64,000 nt of DNA. It comes from Thioalkalivibrio paradoxus ARh 1 (GTDB lineage: Bacteria > Pseudomonadota > Gammaproteobacteria > Ectothiorhodospirales > Ectothiorhodospiraceae). The notes below the pieces were generated by a model. The model did not search any database. It saw only the letters and a program-made list of their open reading frames with translations, and was not told the origin of the DNA. A program made the position numbers and the translations under genes. Of this stretch, positions 44,406 through 53,329 are shown in pieces. The number at the start of each line of letters is the position of its first letter. Position 1 is the stretch's first letter. The stretch spans positions 3,384,501 through 3,448,500 of the forward strand of contig NZ_CP007029.1 of assembly GCF_000227685.2 (NCBI RefSeq), read 5' to 3'.

Positions 44406-46451
44406 TCATTCGCCGCCGCCCGTGTCGAGCCGGTCCTGCAGCGCCTGCGTCGCGCGGCGCTGCTGCAGCAGTGCCGCCGAAGCATTGCCGATGGCTCCGG
44501 CCAAGCCCAAGCGCGCCTGCTCGAGGAGGTCGAGGCACTCGCGGGTCTCCGGGTCGGCGTCGCCCTCGGAAGGCGCTGCCGACCCCGGGGCCTGCTGCAT
44601 GCGCGTCAGCAGCTGCTCCAGCGTTCCCAACTGGCCTGCCGCCTGAGTCAGCGCAGCGACCGCGTGCTGGTGCCACGACGCCAGCTCCGACAGTTTCGCG
44701 CGAGCCGCCTGAACCTCCGCTGGCGACCACAGCACCGGCTCGTCGTCCTCCGCGCTCGCTCGCGCGTCGTCGCCGTCCAGCGCCGCGAACGCAGCCGCCA
44801 GCCGGGCCATGTCCTCGGCACCCTTGCGCCGGATCCGTTCCAGATCCGGTTCTCCGGCAGCATCGGGCACCGGGTCGTCCTCCTCGGCTGGCAGCGGCGG
44901 CTGATCCCGGATCGCCTGGATCCGCAGAACGATGTCGATCACGGGGGTGTCGGGGGACCGATCCTCGCGGATCTCGGCCAGGAGTTCAGGCAACACATGC
45001 ACCGCATCGTCCACCACCTGCAAGGGTTCCGCACCCGCCACACGGCCCTCTGCCGCCAGCGTCGCCAGAAACGACTCGAGCAGCCAGGCGAACTCCCCGA
45101 GGCGCGGGGCCGCCGTCGCCTCCGCGTCCTCGCGCAGTGCGCGGAACCCGGCCGCGACGGATCCCATCGCGCCCGGCTCCGACGGCGCTGCGCGCCACTC
45201 GCCGAACGCTTGCTCGAGCCTGACGACCCCCGCCGCCAGACGCTCGAGTTCACCCCCGGGCAAAGGCCCCGCCCCGGCGCCCACCGGACCGAGCAGCCGC
45301 CCCTCGTCGAACTCGGCGCGATCGTTCGGGAGCGTCGTTCCGGTCTTACCCCCGACGGCGCCGCCCGATGTGCCGACCGATGCATCGACCGATCCGTCAA
45401 CCGATGCGTCGGGCCCGGCATCCGATACGGCCGGGCCGCCTGCAGTGGTCGACCCGGGATCGATCTTGGGAATCGAGTCGCCGGGGGCCGCCCGGACTCC
45501 CGGGGGCCCGGCGGCCGGCCCACCACGAACGGGAGCCGCGCCGCCCGGATCCTCAGCCGCTGGCTGCGAGTCCGCTGCGGACACGAGCGCCTGCGGCGCG
45601 GCGCCGGTCACGCGGTCCAGCGCGTCCCGGGTCTGTTCGATCAACTCGGCCGTGACCGCCACGGGTTCGACCGAGAACGGCCGGCCTTGCGCGGGCGCCT
45701 GCTCGATCCGGCGCAGCCACTGCCCCAGTTCGCGGTCGACCCGGCCGAACAGCTGCTTGTGCAGCACCGACAGCGATCCGGGTTTATGCACCAGCGCCGC
45801 CGCGAGTTCGCCGGTGGCATCGAACAGCGCCCGCCCGTCGCCATCGGGCAGCGCCCGCGCAACGCCGGCCGCGGTCTCCGCCAGCCGCAACAGCGTCGCG
45901 GGCGGGTCCCGGTCACGCAGCAGGTCGAGCAGCGCCTGCTGGAACCGTCGCCGGGATTGCTGCAGCGGCGACGACTGCGCAGCCGCGGGCGACGGCGCGC
46001 CGGGGTCGACCAACCGGGGGGTGAACAGCTCCGGCTCGGCAATCCGCGGCTCCGGCGCAGCGATCCGCGGCGCCGCGCCGCGCAACGCTCGCAGTTCGTT
46101 GACCAGCGGTGCCACGGCGCGGTCGCGTTGCTGCACGCTCGTCTCGGTCGTTTCGAGCTGCCCGGGAATCCGCAGCGCCGCGCGCAACAGGACATCGCCG
46201 GCTTCAGACTGGGCGGCGATGTCATCAGTTTCCAACGCCGCGATCACATGAAGCATTTCCGCGCACAGGCTGTCGATATCCCCACGCCCCGCGCCTTCGA
46301 GACTGGCCTGGACCTGGCCAAGGCCTTCCCCCGCGAGGCGCAGGCACTCGCCGCAGGCCGCGTTTTCGACGTATTTCTGCAGCGCACGCTGAATCCAGAA
46401 GAACAGGTCGTCGAGTTCGCCGCGGGTCCAGGTGCCGGATGCGGTGGTCAT
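44406..46451 (-). CDS. Kinase-less ChpA/PilL N-terminal homologue
   Basis: 681 aa. The first 150 residues follow the ChpA/PilL N-terminal pattern: a helical WIQRALQKYVEN opening, a helix-rich middle and PLVNELRALRGAAP before LFTPRLVD. A second P3/Hpt-like segment around residue 410-520 has EFAWLLESFLATLAAEGRVAG and VDDAVHVLPELLAEI, but the position where Hpt domains carry His-x-x-Lys-Gly reads FRALREDAE. There is no kinase ATP-binding, CheW or receiver domain before the stop. Between gshB and rsmE, Pseudomonas encodes pilGHIJK-chpA; here only this gene remains. ATG 46451 is preferred to longer frames. The protein is intact but cannot be a histidine kinase. Confidence 0.75.
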   Translation of the reverse strand: MTTASGTWTRGELDDLFFWIQRALQKYVENAACGECLRLAGEGLGQVQASLEGAGRGDIDSLCAEMLHVIAALETDDIAAQSEAGDVLLRAALRIPGQLETTETSVQQRDRAVAPLVNELRALRGAAPRIAAPEPRIAEPELFTPRLVDPGAPSPAAAQSSPLQQSRRRFQQALLDLLRDRDPPATLLRLAETAAGVARALPDGDGRALFDATGELAAALVHKPGSLSVLHKQLFGRVDRELGQWLRRIEQAPAQGRPFSVEPVAVTAELIEQTRDALDRVTGAAPQALVSAADSQPAAEDPGGAAPVRGGPAAGPPGVRAAPGDSIPKIDPGSTTAGGPAVSDAGPDASVDGSVDASVGTSGGAVGGKTGTTLPNDRAEFDEGRLLGPVGAGAGPLPGGELERLAAGVVRLEQAFGEWRAAPSEPGAMGSVAAGFRALREDAEATAAPRLGEFAWLLESFLATLAAEGRVAGAEPLQVVDDAVHVLPELLAEIREDRSPDTPVIDIVLRIQAIRDQPPLPAEEDDPVPDAAGEPDLERIRRKGAEDMARLAAAFAALDGDDARASAEDDEPVLWSPAEVQAARAKLSELASWHQHAVAALTQAAGQLGTLEQLLTRMQQAPGSAAPSEGDADPETRECLDLLEQARLGLAGAIGNASAALLQQRRATQALQDRLDTGGGE

Positions 46452-46794
46452 GTCTACGCTCGCGTCGTCGATGAACGGCCTTGGCCTGCATAGTTGCCCG
46501 GCGGCGCTGGCCCTGGGTTGGGAGGCCCGCCGGTGAAGGCTGCGGGCGGCGCGGACTGTGCCACAAAGGCGCGGTGGTGGACCATCGCGAACCGGGCGCC
46601 CGATCCGGCACGCCGGCGCCACACCGAGCCAGTTTGAAGCAGGCGGGCCGTTCGCGCAGCCGGTCGCGTTGCGCCGTGACCCGGGCCGGGCCGCACTCCA
46701 CGGATGCCGATTTCCGGCATCGCCGGCGGGCGCCGAACCGCCGGGCCCGGCTCCGATCATGGCATACTGGCACGACACAGGAGGCGATCGACAC
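46452..46794. other. Divergent intergenic region ChpA-like / gshB
   Basis: 343 bases, GC-rich. No gene is supported; frames crossing it show no family signature. It ends with the gshB Shine-Dalgarno (ACAGGAGGCGATCGACAC before ATG 46795). In Pseudomonas this junction is gshB/pilG, so it may be the deletion scar of the chemosensory cluster, although no fragments of pilG, H, I or J were recognised. Confidence 0.5.
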
Positions 46795-47748
46795 ATGCCC
46801 GAAAAGCTTTCCATCGGCGTGGTGATGGATCCGATCCAGGCCGTCAAGCCGTCCAAGGATTCGACCTTCGCGATGCTTCTGGCGATGACCCGGCGTGGTC
46901 ATCACGCGCACTATCTCGAGCTCTCCGATCTCTGGCTGCGCGACGGCGCCGTGCTGGCGCGCAGCCGGCCGATCACCGTGCGCGATCAGGCGCGGGACTT
47001 CCACCAGCTCGGAGACCCGGTCGAAGGTCCGGTCGACCGCTTCGACATCCTGTTGATGCGCAAGGACCCGCCGTTCGACCTCGAGTACATCTACGCGACC
47101 TACCTGCTCGAACTCGCCGAACAGGCGGGTGTGCGCGTGGTCAACCGGGCCCGCTCCCTGCGCGATGCGAACGAGAAGGCGTTCACCGCACACTTCCCGC
47201 AGTGCTGCCCACCGACGCTGATCACCCGGGACCGTGCCCGCATTCGGGCGTTTCTTGCGGAACAGGAACGCATCGTGGTCAAGCCGATGGACGGAATGGG
47301 CGGGGCGTCGGTTTTCCGCCTGGACCAGGGCGACCCGAACACGTCGGTGATCCTGGAGACGATCACCCACTTCGACCGGCGCACGGTGATCGCCCAACGA
47401 TTCCTGCCCGAGTATCGCCAGGGCGACAAGCGCATCCTCCTGATCCATGGCAAGCCGGTCGACTATGCGCTGGCGCGAATCCCCGCGGAAGGCGAATCCC
47501 GCGCCAATCTGGCTGCAGGCGGACGCGGCGAGGCAGTGCCGCTGACCGAGCGCGACCGCTGGATCTGCGCGCAGCTCGAGTCCGAGCTGTGCGCCCGCGG
47601 CCTCGATTTCGTCGGGCTCGACGTGATCGGCGACTACCTCACCGAGATCAACGTCACCAGCCCCACCGGAGTCCGCGAGCTCGACCGGGCGCGCGGGCTG
47701 GACATCGCGGGCACGTTCATCGAGTTCCTGGAGAGCGGTACGACATGA
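46795..47748 (+). CDS. gshB: Glutathione synthetase
   Basis: 317 aa prokaryotic ATP-grasp enzyme. It shows IGVVMDPIQAVKPSKDSTFAML at positions 6-27 (divided here by family convention into SIGVVMDPI and KDSTFAML), then RKDPPFDLEYIYATYLLE (about residue 83), VVKPMDGMGGASVFRLD (about 155) and EINVTSPTGVRELDR (about 281). It joins glycine to gamma-glutamylcysteine. The start has AGGAGG about 10 bases upstream. Its stop overlaps apbE by 4 bases, so it leads a five-gene run gshB-apbE-NusG II-Gx-tonB. Confidence 0.96.
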   Translation: MPEKLSIGVVMDPIQAVKPSKDSTFAMLLAMTRRGHHAHYLELSDLWLRDGAVLARSRPITVRDQARDFHQLGDPVEGPVDRFDILLMRKDPPFDLEYIYATYLLELAEQAGVRVVNRARSLRDANEKAFTAHFPQCCPPTLITRDRARIRAFLAEQERIVVKPMDGMGGASVFRLDQGDPNTSVILETITHFDRRTVIAQRFLPEYRQGDKRILLIHGKPVDYALARIPAEGESRANLAAGGRGEAVPLTERDRWICAQLESELCARGLDFVGLDVIGDYLTEINVTSPTGVRELDRARGLDIAGTFIEFLESGTT

Positions 47749-48824
47749 GCCGTCGCCCGGCTGCCCCAGGCCGCACCGGGCCTGGGCTCCGGCTCCTGCT
47801 GCTGGGGGTGCTGTGGCTCGCGGCCTGTGCCGACGCGCCGGAGCCCGACACGGACCGGCTGACCTTCTATGCCTTCGGAACCCTGGTCGACGTCACGCTG
47901 TACCCGGCCGGCGTGCACGACCTGCTGCGGATCGAGTCCGAACTGGGCGCCGAACTCGAAACCATGCACGGCCTGTGGCACGCCTGGGAGCCGGGGCCGC
48001 TGGGTCGGGCCAACGACCGGCTCGCGCAGGGCGAGGCGTTCGACGCGCCGCCGTCGATTCTGGAATTGATCGAACGCGCGCAGGAACTCGAAGCGCTGAC
48101 CGGGGGCTTGTTCAACCCGGCGCTGGGCCGCCTCGTCGCGGCCTGGGGGTTCCACCAGGACGAACCGGCGGGGCCGCCACCCGCACCGGAGACCCTGGCG
48201 GCATTGCTGGAAGCCCCCCCGCGCATGGCCGACATCGAGCGCGACGGAACCCGGCTGCGCGGCCGGCATCCCGACCTGCGGCTCGATTTCGGCGGCCTCG
48301 CGAAGGGCCTGGCGGTCGCCCGCGGCCTCGAGCAGCTGGCTGAACTCGGGGTGGAACACGCCATCGTGAATGCCGGCGGCGACCTGATGACCATGGGACG
48401 TCCTGCCCACCGCGCCTGGCGGATCGGGATCCGGGATCCGCGGTCTGCGCAGGTGCTCGGCAGCGTGGAACTCGGATCCGGCGAGGCGCTGTTCACCTCC
48501 GGAGACTACGAACGCGGCTACGAATGGGAGGGCGAGCGCATGCATCATGTAATCGATCCCCGCAGCGGCCGTCCCGCCCGGGGACTCACGTCGGCAACCG
48601 TGCTGCACGACGACCCCGTGCTGGCCGATGCTGCCGCGACCACGCTGATGATCGCCGGCGCCGAGGCCTGGCCCCGGTACGCGCAGCGCCTCGGCGTGGA
48701 ACTGGCGCTGGTCACGCTGCCGGACGGCACGGTCGAACTGACTCCGGCGATCGCCTCCCGGGTGGAATTCCAGCGCGAGGTCACGTCGCGGATCCGCACC
48801 GCGGAGGCGGAACCGGCGCCATGA
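47745..48824 (+). CDS. apbE: FAD:protein FMN transferase (ApbE), lipoprotein
   Basis: 359 aa. The signal sequence ends in a lipobox (LLGVLWLAACADAP), so the enzyme is probably anchored at the periplasmic face. Core motifs are FYAFGTLVDVTLY, DFGGLAKGLAVARGLEQL (about residue 183), IVNAGGDLMTMG (about 207), the catalytic HHVIDPRSGRPA (about 267) and LADAAATTLMIAG (about 289). ApbE attaches FMN to Thr or Ser in proteins such as NqrB, RnfG and RnfD or other exported flavoproteins. It overlaps gshB and the NusG II gene by 4 bases each. Confidence 0.95.
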   Translation: MSRRPAAPGRTGPGLRLLLLGVLWLAACADAPEPDTDRLTFYAFGTLVDVTLYPAGVHDLLRIESELGAELETMHGLWHAWEPGPLGRANDRLAQGEAFDAPPSILELIERAQELEALTGGLFNPALGRLVAAWGFHQDEPAGPPPAPETLAALLEAPPRMADIERDGTRLRGRHPDLRLDFGGLAKGLAVARGLEQLAELGVEHAIVNAGGDLMTMGRPAHRAWRIGIRDPRSAQVLGSVELGSGEALFTSGDYERGYEWEGERMHHVIDPRSGRPARGLTSATVLHDDPVLADAAATTLMIAGAEAWPRYAQRLGVELALVTLPDGTVELTPAIASRVEFQREVTSRIRTAEAEPAP

Positions 48825-49204
48825 TCCGGGGTCTGCGCTGGGGTGACGGGCTGGTGATCGCACTGGCCACCGCCGGGGTCGGCGCCAGTTTCCTGCTGGC
48901 CTATTCGCCGCCCGACACGGCGCATGTCGGCCCGCTTGCGCTGGTGGTCACCCAGGCCGGTCACCCGCAACGGCAGTTCCCGCTGGATCAGGAACAAGCG
49001 ATCCGCATCGAGGGCGTCGCCGGCGTCACCGAGATCGAAATCCGCGCGGGGCGCGCCCGCTGCCTGCGCTCCCCGGGGAGCCAGGGCATCTGCGAGAGCG
49101 CCGGCTGGCTGGAGCGCCCCGGAGACCTCGCGGTGAGTCTGCCGAACCGGATGGTGCTGCAGCTGGCGGGGTCGCGGCCGGCGTTCGACAGCATGCACTA
49201 CTGA
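48821..49204 (+). CDS. NusG domain II-containing membrane-anchored protein
   Basis: 127 aa. One N-terminal transmembrane helix (GLVIALATAGVGASFLLAY) is followed by a small beta-rich domain of the NusG II (DUF1312) type: RIEGVAGVTEIEIRAGRARC, then SPGSQGICESAGWL and PNRMVLQLAG. The two cysteines (about 83 and 94) are common in this family. ATGA overlap with apbE and the following Gx-type membrane protein make the recurrent ApbE/NusG II/Gx set linked to membrane flavin or quinone electron transfer. The exact function is unknown. Confidence 0.88.
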   Translation: MIRGLRWGDGLVIALATAGVGASFLLAYSPPDTAHVGPLALVVTQAGHPQRQFPLDQEQAIRIEGVAGVTEIEIRAGRARCLRSPGSQGICESAGWLERPGDLAVSLPNRMVLQLAGSRPAFDSMHY

Positions 49205-49214
49205 GCCGCGCGGG

Positions 49215-49760
49215 ATGACTGGCACTACTGCCGACCTCGCGGACCGCCGCATCGCCGCGCTCGCCGCACTCGCGATCGGCCTGCAGGTGATCGAAGCGGC
49301 GATCCCAAGCCCGGTCCCGGGGATCAAACCCGGGCTTGCGAACGTGGTCACGCTGGTCGCGCTGCTGACGCTGGGCTGGCGGGCGGCGCTCGCGGTCACG
49401 CTGCTCAGGATCGTCGGTGCCAGTCTGCTGCTCGGGACATTGCTCGGTCCGGCCTTCTGGCTCTCGTTGGCCGGCGGCCTGACCGCCCTGGCGGTACTCG
49501 CGGTCCTGGCCCCGTTGCACCCGCGCACCCTCAGCGCGCTGGGGCTGGCGATCCCGGCAGCCCTCGCCCATACCCTGGGGCAGTTCCTGCTGGCCTGGGC
49601 CGTGATCATTCCGCACCCGCAGCTGCCGCTGCTGCTGCCCCCGCTACTGCTTGCAGCGCTGATCACGGGGCTGATCACGGGTATACTGACGGTCTCGGTG
49701 CTGGCCGATCCGCGCATCCAACGACATGTCCGCCACCCTTCCCCGATCCGCACCCGTTGA
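49215..49760 (+). CDS. Gx transporter family protein (heptaprenyl diphosphate synthase component I-like)
   Basis: 181 aa with about five hydrophobic helices. The stretch IPSPVPGIKPGLANVVTLVAL at the N-terminal third (SPVPGIKPGLANV) is the hallmark of the Gx/HepI-like family. These are ECF-type small-molecule transporters, often misannotated as prenyl synthase subunits. The gene is 10 bases after the NusG II gene. The last 35 bases overlap the start of tonB in another frame. In related operons the family is proposed to move flavin or quinone precursors; this is inference here. Confidence 0.85.
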   Translation: MTGTTADLADRRIAALAALAIGLQVIEAAIPSPVPGIKPGLANVVTLVALLTLGWRAALAVTLLRIVGASLLLGTLLGPAFWLSLAGGLTALAVLAVLAPLHPRTLSALGLAIPAALAHTLGQFLLAWAVIIPHPQLPLLLPPLLLAALITGLITGILTVSVLADPRIQRHVRHPSPIRTR

Positions 49761-50637
49761 GTCGAACCGGCTGACGCTGCCGCTGTTCCTCGCTCTGGTG
49801 CTGCATGCGCTGGTGATCCTCGGCGTCGGATTCGAGATGCTGCCCGAAGAACGGCCGGCCGAGATCACGCTGGACGTCACCTGGGTCGACGCACCAGCGC
49901 CGGAACCCGAACACGCGGAGCACGTCGCGCCGCGGCCACAGGAAGCGAGCGGCGACGCCGACCAGGACCGGATGGCCCAGACCCCGGAGCCCGTCGGCGA
50001 ACGGCCGGCCGATCCCGCGCCGGCGGGCGACGCGGGCCTGATACCAGAACCGATCGAAATGCAGCTGGAAGCCTCCGATCCGGCCCCGGAACGCCAGCCC
50101 GACCCGGTCGTGGCGCACGCAGATGACGCGCCCCCTGCGCCGATGCCGGAGGAACCCTCGCCAACGGACACGACCCAGCCCCCCGAACAACCCTCGGCGG
50201 CGCTGTTGATGGCCCGCGGGCTGGAAGCGGCGCGTTCCATGCCCGCGGAGACCGAACAAACGCTGCTGTCGCGTGCCACCCGCACGCGTTACCTGGATAC
50301 GTTGGCGGCCCGTGGCGCCCCGGAGGCGGCCTACCTCGAGGCATGGATCCGCAAGGTCGAGCGCATCGGCAACCTGAACTATCCCGACGAGGCACGCCGC
50401 CGCGGCCTCTCCGGGACGCTGGTACTGTCGGTGCGGCTGGATGCCGACGGACGGGTGCTCGATATCGCAGTCGCGCAGAGTTCGGGCGAATCGATCCTCG
50501 ACCAGGCCGCGATCCGCATCGTGGAACTCGCCCAACCCTTTGCGCCGTTCACCGAGAGCATGCGCGAATCGTATGACCAACTGGTGATCACCCGAACCTG
50601 GGCGTTCCGGCGGGACCGGGTGGAACGGGTGCGCTGA
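49726..50637 (+). CDS. TonB-family energy transducer
   Basis: 303 aa. It has an N-terminal membrane anchor (LPLFLALVLHALVILGVGF, about residues 18-36), then a long Pro/Glu/Ala-rich periplasm-spanning region. The C-terminal TonB domain (about 205-303) reads NYPDEARRRGLSGTLVLSVR, LDADGRVLDIAVAQSSGESI then VIWRTWAF-like ITRTWAF. It transmits proton-motive force to outer-membrane receptors; no exbB or exbD is adjacent. In Pseudomonas the gene in this position is tonB3, linked to twitching motility. Start ATG 49726 overlaps the preceding gene. Confidence 0.9.
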   Translation: MSATLPRSAPVESNRLTLPLFLALVLHALVILGVGFEMLPEERPAEITLDVTWVDAPAPEPEHAEHVAPRPQEASGDADQDRMAQTPEPVGERPADPAPAGDAGLIPEPIEMQLEASDPAPERQPDPVVAHADDAPPAPMPEEPSPTDTTQPPEQPSAALLMARGLEAARSMPAETEQTLLSRATRTRYLDTLAARGAPEAAYLEAWIRKVERIGNLNYPDEARRRGLSGTLVLSVRLDADGRVLDIAVAQSSGESILDQAAIRIVELAQPFAPFTESMRESYDQLVITRTWAFRRDRVERVR

Positions 50638-50843
50638 GCGATCGCGACAACAGCAGCCTGCCGGGCCGCAGCCGAATGCAGGTGGCACCGCAACGGGGCC
50701 CCGGAGTCGCGCGTATGGCCGCGCCCGGCAACATGCGGGCCAGGCGCGGGATTCACCCGTGGCGAGGCAACGGGCATGGGCACAACCCCGGTGCAACGGT
50801 CAGGGCGCTTGCGGACCCGGCCCAGCCGTTCGATACTTTGCCC

Positions 50844-51422
50844 ATGTCTGCAAGCATCTCCAGGTCGAACACCAAGGGGCTGCGCGATCACTTCCTGATC
50901 GCGATGCCGAGTCTGCAGGACGGGTACTTTGCGCATACCGTCACCTACCTCTGCGAGCACAACGACGAGGGCGCGATGGGGCTGGTGATCAACCAGCCGC
51001 TCGACCTGAGCCTGCATCAGCTGTTGCGACAGGTGGACCTGGAACCGGTGGCGGGTGCCCCGGAACAGCCGGTGTTCCGCGGCGGCCCGGTTCATCCCGA
51101 ACACGGCTTCGTGCTGCACAGCTCGGAACAAAGCTGGACCGGGAGCCGGCCCCTGGGCAGCGGGCTCACCCTGACCACCTCGCACGACATACTCGAAGCG
51201 ATGGCGCTGGGCAAGGGTCCCGCCCAGGCGCTGGTCGCGCTGGGCTACGCAGGCTGGGGCCCGGGGCAGCTCGAAGGCGAGCTCGCCGAGAACGCCTGGC
51301 TGGTCGCGCCGGTCAGCCCCGCGATCGTGTTTTCGCTGGCACCCGGAGACCGCTGGGCCGCGGCGGCCCGATCGATCGGCATCGACATGAACCTGATCAG
51401 CCAGGTGACCGGACACGCCTGA
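50844..51422 (+). CDS. algH: YqgE/AlgH family protein
   Basis: 192 aa. The family core is clear: LRDHFLIAMPSLQDGYFAHT (about residue 13), EGAMGLVINQPLDLSL (about 42), VFRGGPVHPEHGFVLHS (about 75) and ALGYAGWGPGQLEGELAENAW (split as LGYAGWGPGQLE, about 132). AlgH has an OMPdecase-like fold and is linked to alginate control in Pseudomonas; its molecular role is unclear. ATG 50844 gives the usual length. It heads algH-ruvX-pyrR-pyrB-pyrC', all overlapping or nearly so. Confidence 0.95.
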   Translation: MSASISRSNTKGLRDHFLIAMPSLQDGYFAHTVTYLCEHNDEGAMGLVINQPLDLSLHQLLRQVDLEPVAGAPEQPVFRGGPVHPEHGFVLHSSEQSWTGSRPLGSGLTLTTSHDILEAMALGKGPAQALVALGYAGWGPGQLEGELAENAWLVAPVSPAIVFSLAPGDRWAAAARSIGIDMNLISQVTGHA

Positions 51423-51424
51423 CC

Positions 51425-51826
51425 GTGCGCCTGATGGCCTTCGACTATGGCCGTCGCCGCATCGGGATCGCGGTGGGCGAGAGCCTGACCGGGCGTGCAC
51501 GCGGCCTGCAGACGCTGGCGACGAACCAACCCGGTTTGCAGGAACGCCTGCGTGCACTGGTCGCCGAGTGGCGCCCGGACGCCCTGGTCGTCGGATGGCC
51601 GACCCGCGACGATGGGCAAGCCACCGCACTGGGCCCGGCGATCCGCAGTTTCGGCGAAATGCTCGGCCGGGAATTCGGCCTGCCGGTATACTGGGCCGAC
51701 GAGCGGCTCAGCTCGCATCTGGGACGCGAGCGGATCCAGCGGCGGCGCCGTGACCCCGGTCTCGACGCCCACGCGGCAGCGGTCATACTCGAAGGCTGGC
51801 TAACGGAGAACACGCGCAATGCCTGA
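51425..51826 (+). CDS. ruvX: Holliday junction resolvase-like RuvX (YqgF)
   Basis: 133 aa RNase H-like fold. Motifs are [19 protein letters not shown] (catalytic Asp at about residue 7), [11 protein letters not shown] (about 57), [16 protein letters not shown] (about 87) and the terminal [13 protein letters not shown] (Asp at about 117). YqgF processes 16S rRNA 5' ends in E. coli. The start is taken as GTG 51425, 2 bases after the algH stop; ATG 51434 is possible. It overlaps pyrR by 8 bases. Confidence 0.93.
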   Translation: MRLMAFDYGRRRIGIAVGESLTGRARGLQTLATNQPGLQERLRALVAEWRPDALVVGWPTRDDGQATALGPAIRSFGEMLGREFGLPVYWADERLSSHLGRERIQRRRRDPGLDAHAAAVILEGWLTENTRNA

Positions 51827-52325
51827 GATCGCATCCCTTCTGGACATCATGGCCGAGCAGTCCCGCCGGCATTTCGAACAGCGCGGCATCGAGGAACCCA
51901 TCGTGGTCGGGATCCACACCGGCGGTGTCTGGATCGCGGAGGCCCTGCGCCCGCGCCTGGGCTATACCCGCCCGATGGGCAAGCTCGACATCAGTTTCTA
52001 CCGGGACGATTTCTCCCGGATCGGGATGCATCCGCAGGTGCGGCCTTCGGAACTCCCGGAGGAACTCGACAACGAGCACATCCTGCTGGTCGACGATGTG
52101 CTGTTCACCGGCCGCACCATCCGGGCGGCACTGAACGAGCTGTTCGACTACGGCCGCCCGGCGTCGGTGACCCTCGCGGTGCTGGTCGAGCGCGACGGCC
52201 GCGAACTGCCGGTCGAGGCGGCCATCGTCGGCGCCCACCTCGAACTGGGGCCGGAAGAACAGGTCAAGCTGCGCGGCCCCGATCCCTTGCGCCTGGAACG
52301 CGTGCGGCTGGAGGAGCCGCGTTGA
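51819..52325 (+). CDS. pyrR: PyrR-type uracil phosphoribosyltransferase/regulator
   Basis: 168 aa type I phosphoribosyltransferase. The PRPP motif [18 protein letters not shown] is at about residue 88, and [18 protein letters not shown] (about 31) and [14 protein letters not shown] (about 56) match PyrR. In Gram-positives PyrR controls pyr attenuation; in Pseudomonas-type operons it precedes pyrBC' and its regulatory role is debated. No PyrR-binding leader was recognised here. It overlaps both neighbours by a few bases. Confidence 0.95.
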   Translation: MPEIASLLDIMAEQSRRHFEQRGIEEPIVVGIHTGGVWIAEALRPRLGYTRPMGKLDISFYRDDFSRIGMHPQVRPSELPEELDNEHILLVDDVLFTGRTIRAALNELFDYGRPASVTLAVLVERDGRELPVEAAIVGAHLELGPEEQVKLRGPDPLRLERVRLEEPR

Positions 52326-53329
52326 ACCCAGCCGCCGCACCGGCCGAACGCCTGCCACTGCCCGGTCCGCTGCCCAACGCACTGCAGCTGACCGCCGACG
52401 GCAAGCTGCGCCACCTGCTGACCGTGGAGGGGTTGAGTCGGGAGCTGCTCACCGAGATTCTCGACAACGCCGAGTCGTTCGCGAACATGAACGAGAAGGC
52501 GGTGAAGAAGGTGCCGCTGCTGCGGGGCAAAACCGTCGTCAACCTGTTCTTCGAGGCCAGCACCCGCACCCGCACCACCTTCGAACTGGCGGCGAAACGG
52601 CTCTCGGCCGACGTGCTGAACATCAACGTCAGCACCTCCGCCGCGGTCAAGGGCGAGAGCCTGCTGGATACGCTGCGCAACCTCGAGGCGATGAACGTGG
52701 ACATGTTCGTGGTGCGGCACCAGCAGAGCGGTGCCGCCCATTTCATGGCCCGCCACGTCGAGCCTGGCATCAGTGTGCTGAACGCCGGCGACGGCCGCCA
52801 TGCCCACCCGACGCAGGCCTTGCTGGACATGTTCACGATCCGCCGCTTCAAGGGCGATTTCACCCGGCTCAAGGTTGCGATCGTCGGCGATATCCTGCAC
52901 TCGCGAGTCGCCCGCTCGCAGATCCACGCGCTGAACATTCTGCAGACGGGCGAGGTACGGGTCGTCGCGCCGCGCTCGCTGCTCCCGGCGCATGTCGCAG
53001 ACCTGGGAGTCCACGTGTTCCACAATCTGGAACAGGGCCTGCGCGACGTCGACGTGGTGATCATGCTGCGCCTCCAGCGCGAGCGCATGGAACACGCGCA
53101 CCTGCCTTCCGAGCACGAGTACTTCCAGCTGTTCGGCCTGACTCGGAGGCGGCTGCACCTCGCGACGCCCGGCTGTCTGGTGATGCACCCGGGGCCCGCC
53201 AACCGGGGGGTCGAGATCGACTCCGCGGTGGCCGACGGCGCCCAGTCGGTGATTCTGCAGCAGGTCACGTTCGGCATCGCGGTGCGTATGGCGGTGATGT
53301 CGATGGTGATGGGAGTCCGCAGCGCATGA
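52322..53329 (+). CDS. pyrB: Aspartate carbamoyltransferase catalytic chain
   Basis: 335 aa. The carbamoyl-phosphate motif [19 protein letters not shown] is at about residue 75, followed by [17 protein letters not shown] (about 155), [13 protein letters not shown] (about 190), MLRLQRERM and [12 protein letters not shown] (about 287). The start is TTG at 52322, overlapping the pyrR stop (TTGA). The 25-residue N-terminal extension and the adjacent pseudo-dihydroorotase match the class A ATCase of Pseudomonas, which is a dodecamer of PyrB and an inactive PyrC'. Confidence 0.95.
   Translation: MNPAAAPAERLPLPGPLPNALQLTADGKLRHLLTVEGLSRELLTEILDNAESFANMNEKAVKKVPLLRGKTVVNLFFEASTRTRTTFELAAKRLSADVLNINVSTSAAVKGESLLDTLRNLEAMNVDMFVVRHQQSGAAHFMARHVEPGISVLNAGDGRHAHPTQALLDMFTIRRFKGDFTRLKVAIVGDILHSRVARSQIHALNILQTGEVRVVAPRSLLPAHVADLGVHVFHNLEQGLRDVDVVIMLRLQRERMEHAHLPSEHEYFQLFGLTRRRLHLATPGCLVMHPGPANRGVEIDSAVADGAQSVILQQVTFGIAVRMAVMSMVMGVRSA

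Noticed and set aside
50638-50843. Small gene between tonB and algH
   Set aside because: The frames present have no recognisable signature, and the stretch is better explained as the leader of algH.
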